From the NCBI GenBank assembly GCA_003649085.1, contig QMQV01000068.1, positions 1-7,384 on the forward strand: a stretch of DNA of 7,384 bases. The letters run 5' to 3'. The stretch comes from Thermoproteota archaeon. Its GTDB lineage: Archaea; Thermoproteota; Methanomethylicia; Methanomethylicales; B66-G16. The position numbers were made by a program, and so were the translations under genes. The notes under the pieces were generated by a model, which worked only from the letters and a program-made list of their open reading frames with translations, searched no databases and was not told where the DNA came from. Of this stretch, positions 1-6,323 are shown one piece after another; positions within the stretch are counted from its first letter, which is position 1; each line of letters starts with the position of its first letter.

Positions 1-82
1 ATACCAATGAAGCTATGAGAAGGTTATCAACCTCTATCGCTGCGACTGTAAGCAAAATTAGGGCTACATCAAGATAAAACAT
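1..82 (-). CDS. Small membrane subunit of the hydrogenase complex (HyfE/NuoK-like or MrpB-like), 5' part only
   Basis: An ATG at 82-80 shares one base with the TAA stop of the preceding gene (TAATG). The frame stays open to the window edge for 27 codons, beginning MFYLDVALILLTV and continuing AAIEVDNLLIASLV. This is one hydrophobic helix, a short polar turn, and the start of a second helix. Small subunits of Mrp-type antiporters and group 4 hydrogenases (HyfE, NuoK/MrpC, MrpB/MbhD) start this way, and the position right after the HyfH-type ferredoxin fits a further subunit of the same membrane complex. The family cannot be settled from 27 residues. It is truncated by the window, not visibly broken. 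Confidence 0.6.
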   Translation of the reverse strand, partial: MFYLDVALILLTVAAIEVDNLLIASLV

Positions 83-645
83 TATTCGGCCCACCACCTC
101 TTATAGAACTTAACAGTATTCGTTTTGAGCTTGTAACTAAGCTTCCTCCTACAATCTGGACAAAGTCTCATATACTTTTTCATGTCATCATCAATTACTT
201 CTCTGATCACAGGATCTATAGACTCCAGTATTCTCTCTTTTACTCTCTCTATCTGCCTAACAGTTGTAATAGGCTTACCACAATTTTCACATCTAGTTAA
301 TTCTCGATCTATTATTACGTACGTCTCGTTTTTATTTGTAGTCGCTAATTCAAATTTATCAGTTAATTTAATAGCGTTCTCTGGACAAATCTCCTCACAT
401 CTTCCACAGAAAATACATCTTGCATAGTAAATCCTAATACTTCTCCTACACTCTTCATTTACGAGAGTTATCGCTTTTGAAGAGCATGAAGACGCACAAG
501 CACCACATCCTGTACACTTTTCTTCATCAAATTGAGGCAGTCCTCTTAATCCAGAAGGCACATGAGTAGGCGATCCCAACGGATATTTGGTTGTAACATG
601 TTTGAACAGAGATTTGAATGCTTCTCTTAACGCTAATAACCCCAT
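82..645 (-). CDS. HycF/HyfH/NuoI-type 2x[4Fe-4S] ferredoxin subunit with C-terminal Cys4 site
   Basis: This 187-residue protein is the likely membrane-arm-to-hydrogenase electron relay of a group 4 complex. Two CxxCxxCxxxC sites are visible, at C44/C47/C50/C54 and C77/C80/C83/C87, giving two [4Fe-4S] clusters as in NuoI. In the first site Ser follows the last Cys where Pro is usual. The N-terminal part (about 1-30) is basic and amphipathic, as expected for docking on the NuoH-type subunit. The C-terminal part has a further pair of motifs, C119xxC122 and C162xxC165, likely a zinc-ribbon-like or rubredoxin-like Cys4 site; HycF/HyfH-type proteins have a comparable extension, simple NuoI does not. 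The ATG at 645 directly follows the stop of the previous gene and is preceded by GGAGGG with a 6-base spacer. The family call is secure; the metal at the last site is inferred. Confidence 0.9.
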   Translation of the reverse strand: MGLLALREAFKSLFKHVTTKYPLGSPTHVPSGLRGLPQFDEEKCTGCGACASSCSSKAITLVNEECRRSIRIYYARCIFCGRCEEICPENAIKLTDKFELATTNKNETYVIIDRELTRCENCGKPITTVRQIERVKERILESIDPVIREVIDDDMKKYMRLCPDCRRKLSYKLKTNTVKFYKRWWAE

Positions 646-1611
646 TTACATCCCTCCTAATGAGGCTCTTATTAAATCAACCAATGCTAAGACCAAACAA
701 GCCGAGAGATACCACTTGGGTAAGTCAGTTATTCTATATCTAGCACTTATTGTATCTAAAATCGTAATTACCACGATTATCACGAAACATTTAATCAGGA
801 ATGAAATTACGTTAAGTGGAAACGGAAACAGGTCACCTCCACCTAAGTATAGATCAACAAATAAGGCCGAAAAGACGTAGAATTTCATTATTTTCGTTAT
901 TTCAAATATCCCAAGTAAAGGTCCTCCGTATTCTGTTAATGGTCCTGCAATTATCTCCTGTTCAGCCTCAGGTATATCCCCAAATGGTTTAACTCCAATC
1001 TTTGTAGTTATACAGGCTAACATAGCTATTGCTGCTAATGGATATCTAAAGATAAACCAGTTCGGAAGACCAAAGAAGCTTCCAGTTATTTGATTCTTAA
1101 TTATGTCGTTTAATGATAGTGACGGAAAAGTAGTCCCTCTTAAAGCTATTGATGGTACCAAGAGGGATATTATTAGAGGCAATTCAACACTGAGTATCAT
1201 TGCTGTTTCTCTACTCGCTCCTATCTTTCCCCAAGTAGAGGCTGAGGCAGCTCCTGCTATAACGAGCACAATGGACGATAAAACTGATAAATAAAGAATA
1301 ACCAGCAAGTCCCATGAGTAAGAACCTATCCAATCTGCCACTCCAGGAGGTATTATGAAGCTCAAGACCATTATAACGCTTAAACCTACAAATGGTGCTA
1401 CGATGTAAACTAGTCTGTTTGCAAGCCCTGGAACAAAGAACTCTTTTCCCATTAACTTGATAACATCTGCTATTGGCTGATACCATGGTGGCCCTATTCT
1501 CGATTGTAATTTAGCTGTAAATTTTCTAAAGAACCAGTAACTCAACCATCCGAAAGCAAAACAGAGAGTTATTGAAGAAAAATATCCACCTAAAATGCTA
1601 ACAAACTCCAC
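646..1611 (-). CDS. HycD/HyfD/NuoH-type integral membrane subunit of group 4 hydrogenase
   Basis: This 321-residue, very hydrophobic protein has about eight membrane segments, matching the usual size of HycD/NuoH. Family signatures are visible: RIGPPWYQPIADVIKL (38-53) in the first cytoplasmic loop, GASRE (131-135), and PEAEQEIIAGPLTEYGG (214-230) with its cluster of acidic residues. In this family these loops form the contact between the peripheral hydrogenase module and the membrane arm, and the acidic residues are thought to couple redox change to ion movement. The start is a GTG at 1611, one base after the TAG of the antiporter-like gene; GGGGTG lies 8 bases upstream. The end abuts the HyfH-type gene. 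Nothing looks damaged. Confidence 0.93.
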   Translation of the reverse strand: MEFVSILGGYFSSITLCFAFGWLSYWFFRKFTAKLQSRIGPPWYQPIADVIKLMGKEFFVPGLANRLVYIVAPFVGLSVIMVLSFIIPPGVADWIGSYSWDLLVILYLSVLSSIVLVIAGAASASTWGKIGASRETAMILSVELPLIISLLVPSIALRGTTFPSLSLNDIIKNQITGSFFGLPNWFIFRYPLAAIAMLACITTKIGVKPFGDIPEAEQEIIAGPLTEYGGPLLGIFEITKIMKFYVFSALFVDLYLGGGDLFPFPLNVISFLIKCFVIIVVITILDTISARYRITDLPKWYLSACLVLALVDLIRASLGGM

Positions 1612-1612
1612 T

Positions 1613-3475
1613 CTATATCCACCCCGCTAAAACAGCTACTATTAGGAATATCACAAAAGCAGCTATCCAGGAAACATACAAATTCACAACTCCTGTGTGT
1701 ACTCTCTTTAGTATGTCTAGGAATGATCTGAATGGGTACTCGAATGCAAATGGATGAACATTAGTCTCTTCTATTCTCAAGTAGGGTTGTTTAAGAGCTC
1801 CTCCCGTAAATGGTGCAAGTTTCTCGTCAGTTATTGTAACGCTTATCTTGGGAGACGCTCTATAAATGAGATACCCTATAAATAATCCAATTACTATCAA
1901 GGTAACCATCCAGTAAACGTCCCAAACTCCGCCGAACATCCTTAGGAGAGAACTGTATGGATCAATCTTAGGTAAGACTGCTTTGGGAATGAGAGCAAGT
2001 GTGGCAGGGTACAACAGATATTTAACTGCTATTTGTGGAGAGAGTCCAAAAATGATGCAAAGTATTGAGAGTATAATAAGTGGAATTTGCATAGGAATAG
2101 GAGGATCTCCTATCTTCTCTTGTTTACTCCCTCCTAAGAATGCAGAGCAAATAAGCTTCAAAAATGAAGCCAATGTAAGCGCACATGCAAGAACCGCTAT
2201 TGCAGCAACTATGGGCATTCCCGCTGCTATACAGGAATTATAGATCATCCATTTACTATTAAATCCATTGAATAAAGGTACACCGGCTATTGAAAGAGAA
2301 CCTACCAGCATAGCAATACCCGTTAACGGCATTGCTCTTAGTAGGCTATCCATTTTACTGATATCCTTAGTATGCGTTTTATACTCAATCGCTCCCGCTC
2401 CAAAGAATAGAAGAGATTTGAAGATTGTATGATTTATTAAGTGGAATAGCCCCGCTACCATTCCTCCTGAAGCCACTCCTAGCCATAGGTAATCTCCCGT
2501 TTGATAAAAGTAAGCCATGCCTAATCCGCCAATTCCTAAACCAACAACAACGTATCCTACCTGACTTACACTGTGATAGGCTAATAATCGCTTGAGATCT
2601 TTCTGTGCAAACGCTAATGTAACACATACAAACATAGTAATTACTCCTAGTACACAGAAGATCAACCACAATAGAACAGGGTTTCTAAAAACGTAGGTGA
2701 GTTCGAATAATATAAAGAATGCAGGAATCCCTGCTATCTTTATCATCATTGTATGAAGGAGTGAGCTTATTGTAGCCGGAGCTACAGTTGAAGCGTCAGG
2801 AAGCCATATGTGGATAGGAAAGAGCGGGAATTTGGCAGCGAATCCTATAAATATAAGAATAATTCCTAACTCCCCTAAAGTTCCTGATATTGCTCTTGAG
2901 GAGGCTAAGAAGTCTATGTCAAGAGATGAAATACCTGAGTAACCACTATGGGAAATCTGAAGGTATATTATACCAATTCCTGCTAAGATAAATGCTGTAG
3001 CAAAGATTTGAATTATTAGATACTTTATTGCGCCCTCAATCGATTTAGAGTCCATATAATGAGCTATTAACGGAGCAGAACATATGGTACAAATTTCTGC
3101 GAGTATATAGAGCCAAATAAGATTCCAAGAATAGGACATTCCCATTAAACCAGCTATTGTAATTAGCGTGAAGAAATAATACCGCGAAACATTCTTTTCG
3201 ATATAGCTAATGGAAAACAAGATCACCATAAGCCCTATCAGAGCAACTACAAAAGCTAGAAATGATGTATACCCGTTAACAACGAAATGAAAACCTATCT
3301 CATCTAGTAAACTCCTTCCAGTAAATGGCGATATCATATTAGCTATAACAGAACAAAGAACAAACAAGACGGAGATTGTACCAATAATGTCTCCAATTCT
3401 TCTATTAACTCTACTTAAGAGAGAAATGAAGGCAGCTACTACTAGCGCAATTACCAAATACGCAGGGTCTATCAT
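1613..3475 (-). CDS. HycC/HyfB/NuoL-M-type antiporter-like membrane subunit
   Basis: This 620-residue polytopic protein of the proton-conducting NuoL/M/N and MrpA/D family probably carries ion translocation in the complex. The charged residues expected inside the membrane are present: Glu127 in TM5 (LYILAEICT), Lys215 in TM7 (FAAKFPLFPIHIWLPDA), Lys246 in TM8 after His241 (HTMMIKIAGIP), Lys353 (NHTIFKSLLFF) and Lys408 in TM12 (FNGFNSKWM). It should therefore be pumping-competent. Beyond the usual core (to about residue 495) there is a tail with TM segments near 522-538 and 600-619 around a soluble stretch (about 540-598), comparable to the longer HycC/HyfB members. The ATG at 3475 overlaps the TGA of the large-subunit gene (ATGA), with GGAGG 8 bases upstream. 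Whether H+ or Na+ moves cannot be read from the sequence. Confidence 0.94.
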   Translation of the reverse strand: MIDPAYLVIALVVAAFISLLSRVNRRIGDIIGTISVLFVLCSVIANMISPFTGRSLLDEIGFHFVVNGYTSFLAFVVALIGLMVILFSISYIEKNVSRYYFFTLITIAGLMGMSYSWNLIWLYILAEICTICSAPLIAHYMDSKSIEGAIKYLIIQIFATAFILAGIGIIYLQISHSGYSGISSLDIDFLASSRAISGTLGELGIILIFIGFAAKFPLFPIHIWLPDASTVAPATISSLLHTMMIKIAGIPAFFILFELTYVFRNPVLLWLIFCVLGVITMFVCVTLAFAQKDLKRLLAYHSVSQVGYVVVGLGIGGLGMAYFYQTGDYLWLGVASGGMVAGLFHLINHTIFKSLLFFGAGAIEYKTHTKDISKMDSLLRAMPLTGIAMLVGSLSIAGVPLFNGFNSKWMIYNSCIAAGMPIVAAIAVLACALTLASFLKLICSAFLGGSKQEKIGDPPIPMQIPLIILSILCIIFGLSPQIAVKYLLYPATLALIPKAVLPKIDPYSSLLRMFGGVWDVYWMVTLIVIGLFIGYLIYRASPKISVTITDEKLAPFTGGALKQPYLRIEETNVHPFAFEYPFRSFLDILKRVHTGVVNLYVSWIAAFVIFLIVAVLAGWI

Positions 3476-4710
3476 TTCTCTTTCCTCCTGTATCTCTTAG
3501 ATAACTCATAAACCGAGATTATCTCTTTCTTATCACTCTTAGCATCCTCAATATGTATCATTCTATCAGTACAAGCCATACAAGGGTCTACAGCAGCTAT
3601 AATTATTGGTGCGTCAGCCAATGCTTGATCTTTGAGCATAAATAGGATAGCGTAATCATTCATGTATGATGGAGTTCTAATTCTCACCCTTTCTGGAATG
3701 TGAGTTCCATTAGAGACTATGTAATACATTAACTCTCCTCTAGGGGCTTCTACTCTTCCAACAGCCTCATTAACGGGAAATTCACTTATTTCTGTTCTAA
3801 TATCTCCTCCTATTCTCGTGAGTACGTCAAGGCAATACTCGCATATTTTGACCGACTCAATCACTTCTCTTAATCTAACCTCTACCATTGAGAAAACATC
3901 ACCATCCTCAGCTGTAACAATATCGAAGGGTACTTCCTCATATGCAGCATAAGGATCATCTTTTCTAACGTCTATCTTAATTCCCACAGACCTAGCAACT
4001 GGTCCGACCACACATATCTTTCTAGCAATATCCTTGTCTAACTTCCCCACGTTTACAGTTCTATTTCTAATAATCGGGTCTCTAACAACAACTTCTACTA
4101 ATTTCATTAGAGATTTTTTCATTTCTGAGATCTTTTTCATTATCTTAGGTATCATATCCTTCTGTACATCTCTTCTTACTCCTCCTATTGTATTCATCGC
4201 ATAGTGTTGCCTATTTCCAGAAATCATTTCTAAGACATCTAGGACGTGTTCTCTTTCTCTCCATATGTACATGAAAAGTGTTCTGAAACCTATCAACTCC
4301 ATTCCTATCCCTGCCCATAGTAAGTGGCTGTGTATTCTCTCAAGTTCTGCTACTAAAGTTCTTATAAATCTGGCTCTATCAGGTACCTCTATTTTACCCA
4401 ACATCTCAACGGTTCTTGTGTAACATGTTGTATGGGCATGTGAACAAATGCCGCAAACTCTCTCAACTAGATAAAGATCCCTCCAGTAACTTCTACTTTC
4501 AGCCAACTTCATAATTCCTCTATAATTGTACCCTAACTTTATGTCAGCATCTACTACCCTCTCTCCATCAACTTTCAACTTAAAGAACTCTCCTTCGAGT
4601 AGAGCCGGATGAAAGGGTCCTATGGGTACAGTATAACCAGTTATAGTGTTATTATCCAACTTTAATTTAGTCCATTCTCCTTTTTCCTTTACCTTTTCTT
4701 TCTTATCCAA
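3472..4710 (-). CDS. [NiFe] hydrogenase large (catalytic) subunit, group 4, HycE/NuoD type
   Basis: This 412-residue protein is a true hydrogenase catalytic subunit, not a complex I NuoD. It has both Ni-binding cysteine pairs: C86/C89 in ERVCGICSHAH and C377/C380 in DPCMACTDR. NuoD of complex I lacks these. Other expected active-site features are GPFHPALLEG (Glu39 as proposed proton-path residue), Pro323-Arg324 in EAPRGE, and Asp375 of the DPC motif. After R383 a 29-residue basic tail follows. In E. coli HycE the cleavage point lies at the same motif (CTDR/M) and leaves a tail of similar length, so C-terminal maturation by a HycI-like protease is expected. Unlike HycE, the NuoC-like domain is a separate gene directly upstream. 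The start is TTG at 4710, set by GGAGGTG with a 6-base spacer. The reaction is 2H+ + 2e- to H2 or the reverse; direction in vivo is not shown. Confidence 0.95.
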   Translation of the reverse strand: MDKKEKVKEKGEWTKLKLDNNTITGYTVPIGPFHPALLEGEFFKLKVDGERVVDADIKLGYNYRGIMKLAESRSYWRDLYLVERVCGICSHAHTTCYTRTVEMLGKIEVPDRARFIRTLVAELERIHSHLLWAGIGMELIGFRTLFMYIWREREHVLDVLEMISGNRQHYAMNTIGGVRRDVQKDMIPKIMKKISEMKKSLMKLVEVVVRDPIIRNRTVNVGKLDKDIARKICVVGPVARSVGIKIDVRKDDPYAAYEEVPFDIVTAEDGDVFSMVEVRLREVIESVKICEYCLDVLTRIGGDIRTEISEFPVNEAVGRVEAPRGELMYYIVSNGTHIPERVRIRTPSYMNDYAILFMLKDQALADAPIIIAAVDPCMACTDRMIHIEDAKSDKKEIISVYELSKRYRRKEK

Positions 4711-5142
4711 CTAAGCCACCTCCTCAGATGGCCATGCATAAGGTAAGAACAATCTTCTAGGATCCGGATGTCCCACAAACTTTATTCCCATTAAGTCCAT
4801 CAATTCTCTTTCAGCCCAATTAGCAGACCAAGCTATATCTGCTACAGAATCGATTGAGGGATTAGATCTAGGAATTCTAACTTTGATCGCAATATGCAGA
4901 CTCTTTTCCTTATGAGAGAAATCGAAATGATAAACTAAATCAAATCCCTCAAATCCAAGATCATTGGCCGAGATTGAAATTAGTCTTCCATCAAATTCAT
5001 CTACTAGAAGTTTAACAGTTTCTCTAATCCTATTAGGATGTGTTCTTATGTAAAACCTATTATATTCATCAGATTTCTCATCAAGATAGTCATCTTTAAG
5101 AGTTTCACGCAACTTTTCTCTGATCTCATCTGCAATACTCAT
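4711..5142 (-). CDS. NuoC/HycE-N-terminal-like subunit (30 kDa subunit family)
   Basis: This 143-residue soluble protein ends with the family signature: AERELMDLMGIKFVGHPDPR (110-129) followed by RLFLPYAWP, matching the NuoC motif of ERE..DL.GI.F.GHP..RR.LLP..W. It has no cysteine cluster motif. It serves as a structural partner of the large subunit in the peripheral arm; in E. coli HycE the same domain is fused to the catalytic domain. The ATG at 5142 is preceded by AGGGTG, a few bases after the TGA of hdrB, and the TAG stop is immediately followed by the TTG start of the large subunit, whose Shine-Dalgarno lies inside this gene. The length is typical for the short archaeal form. Confidence 0.92.
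   Translation of the reverse strand: MSIADEIREKLRETLKDDYLDEKSDEYNRFYIRTHPNRIRETVKLLVDEFDGRLISISANDLGFEGFDLVYHFDFSHKEKSLHIAIKVRIPRSNPSIDSVADIAWSANWAERELMDLMGIKFVGHPDPRRLFLPYAWPSEEVA
4717..4723 (-). promoter_or_regulatory. Ribosome binding site fixing the TTG start of the large subunit
   Basis: GGAGGTG on the minus strand lies 6 bases before the TTG at 4710 and inside the last codons of the NuoC-like gene. No other start near the conserved N-terminus has such a site, which supports the TTG call and suggests translational coupling of the two hydrogenase subunits. Confidence 0.7.
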
Positions 5143-5146
5143 TTTA

Positions 5147-6019
5147 TCACCCTTTTGGCTTTATCTTTTCGATAATTCCCTTACAACTAATTCTATGTTG
5201 ATCTAATCCTAATTCCTCAGGCGAATACCCAAATGACAACGCTATTAGCTCTGTTAAGTGAAGTATTGGTATATCATATCTCAATTTCTTCCTTCGAAGT
5301 AGAAATTGTCCTCTCTCAAACTGATCGTAACAAGCAGGACACGTCACAACAATACACTCTGCTCCACTCTCCTTTATTCTATCTAACTTCCATTTTGTTC
5401 TCTCTTCAATAGCTTTGTCAAGAGAATATAGTGAAAGTGGATATCCGCAGCATACTCTCTCAATTCCATAATCTGCAACTTTTAAATCCAATGCTTCAAT
5501 ACATTCATCAAAATACTTCACTAATTTCTCATTCTCGCTCTTATACAACTTACATCCATAGTGAACTGCTACTTTGACCTCACTAAGTGACCGTTTGATA
5601 TTTTTCTTCAATTTTTCAATTCCTAATTCCTCAACTAAAACTTCCAGATAATATTTCACTTGTGTTTTTCCTGTAAAGGATTTATTTATCGCAGAAAGTT
5701 GAAAATTCACTTTCTTAGCCAGATCTTTATCAGAGACCAGCTCTTCTCGAGCTTCAAAAAGAGATTCCCAACATCCTGTACATAGGGTTATTATATCTTT
5801 TTCTAAAGACTCTGCTATAGAGAGATTTCTTGCAGCTATGCTAATCCAAGAATTATAATCTGAAAGCCTAATTATATCGGGAACCGGGCAACAGGTGGCA
5901 CCTTCCATTTCAACTAAATCTATCCCTAGCTTCGTAGCTATCTTCCTAAAGGATGCCTCGACAAAAGGTTGATTAACAGGAATGTAACAACCAAGAAACA
6001 ATGCATAAGACGTTCTCAT
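5147..6019 (-). CDS. hdrB: Heterodisulfide reductase subunit B-like protein (HdrB), two complete CCG domains
   Basis: This 290-residue protein has two CCG domains, each binding a non-cubane [4Fe-4S] cluster in structurally known HdrB. Counting from the ATG at 6019, the ligand sets are C11, C43-C44, C80, C83 and C156, C190-C191, C227, C230, so both are complete. Short stretches such as FLGCYIPVNQP, GATCCPVP, AARNLSIAESL, AVHYGCK and VTCPACYDQFERGQ closely resemble the methanogen-type HdrB that reduces CoM-S-S-CoB; they fit less well the shorter LutA/LldE CCG proteins. The likely role is disulfide reduction or thiol oxidation, but the substrate is unknown. The ATG at 6019 is preferred over an upstream in-frame TTG at 6067: the family N-terminus begins at this Met, AGGTG lies 7 bases before it, and the long form would overlap hdrC by 38 bases. 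It lies between the HdrC-like fragment and hydrogenase genes, with no HdrA in view. Confidence 0.93.
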   Translation of the reverse strand: MRTSYALFLGCYIPVNQPFVEASFRKIATKLGIDLVEMEGATCCPVPDIIRLSDYNSWISIAARNLSIAESLEKDIITLCTGCWESLFEAREELVSDKDLAKKVNFQLSAINKSFTGKTQVKYYLEVLVEELGIEKLKKNIKRSLSEVKVAVHYGCKLYKSENEKLVKYFDECIEALDLKVADYGIERVCCGYPLSLYSLDKAIEERTKWKLDRIKESGAECIVVTCPACYDQFERGQFLLRRKKLRYDIPILHLTELIALSFGYSPEELGLDQHRISCKGIIEKIKPKG

Positions 6020-6029
6020 GCTACCACAC

Positions 6030-6323
6030 CTAATACTCTGCTCTCTTTTTATCCCAATTCCAGGCAACTTTTGAATCCAGTCTATTTGACTTAATCAATG
6101 ACTGAATTTCGGAAAGAGCTTCTTCAAATTGATATGAAGTTGGAGGTTTTGCACTTAATCCAATTTTCTCTCTAGCTTTTTGTTTGATAGATGGAAGTTC
6201 AATTACATGACCAGTTTTAATCATATTTACAACTACATCCTTCAATCTTTGTGGAAGAGTTTTTACAGGTTTTCTCCAAGGATAAATTTCAGTCTCCTCG
6301 CTCAGTGAATAACACCTCCACAA
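6030..6323 (-). CDS. HdrC-like protein reduced to the C-terminal domain, lacking the ferredoxin clusters
   Basis: This small protein (97 residues from TTG 6323; 91 if it starts at CTG 6305) matches the C-terminal part of HdrC. The diagnostic stretch is MIKTGHVIELP, then REKIGLSAKPPTSY, then EEALSEIQSLI. In methanogen HdrC this follows a domain with two CxxCxxCxxxCP motifs. Here that domain is absent; the only Cys is residue 4 of the longest reading, before CTG. It cannot bind [4Fe-4S] clusters alone. It lies between a four-cluster ferredoxin gene, which it overlaps by 35 bases (or 17), and hdrB, 10 bases downstream. It may be an adaptor holding the ferredoxin against HdrB, which is inference. 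The start is uncertain: AAGGAGA directly abuts TTG 6323 with no spacer, whereas GGAGGTG (6313-6319) is ideally placed for the non-standard CTG. Confidence 0.8.
   Translation of the reverse strand: MWRCYSLSEETEIYPWRKPVKTLPQRLKDVVVNMIKTGHVIELPSIKQKAREKIGLSAKPPTSYQFEEALSEIQSLIKSNRLDSKVAWNWDKKRAEY

Noticed and set aside
182..880. Plus-strand open frames at 182-427 and 587-880.
   Set aside because: They lie opposite well-supported iron-sulfur and NuoH-type genes and show no domain or ribosome binding site; they are antisense shadows.
1103..2669. Open frames at 1103-1294, 1211-1486, 1983-2243 and 2385-2669.
   Set aside because: All lie inside or opposite the conserved NuoH- and NuoL-type genes and read as out-of-frame shadows with no family motifs.
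82..5142. Respiratory complex I (NADH or F420H2 dehydrogenase) reading of the Nuo-like genes.
   Set aside because: The large subunit has both Ni-binding CxxC pairs and a HycE-like tail, and no NuoE/F/G or FpoF gene is present, so group 4 hydrogenase fits better.
5147..6323. Part of a sulfur-oxidising sHdr cluster.
   Set aside because: sHdr loci have paired hdrC-hdrB genes with hdrA and lipoate-binding proteins. None is here; the HdrB motifs look methanogen-like and the neighbours are hydrogenase genes.
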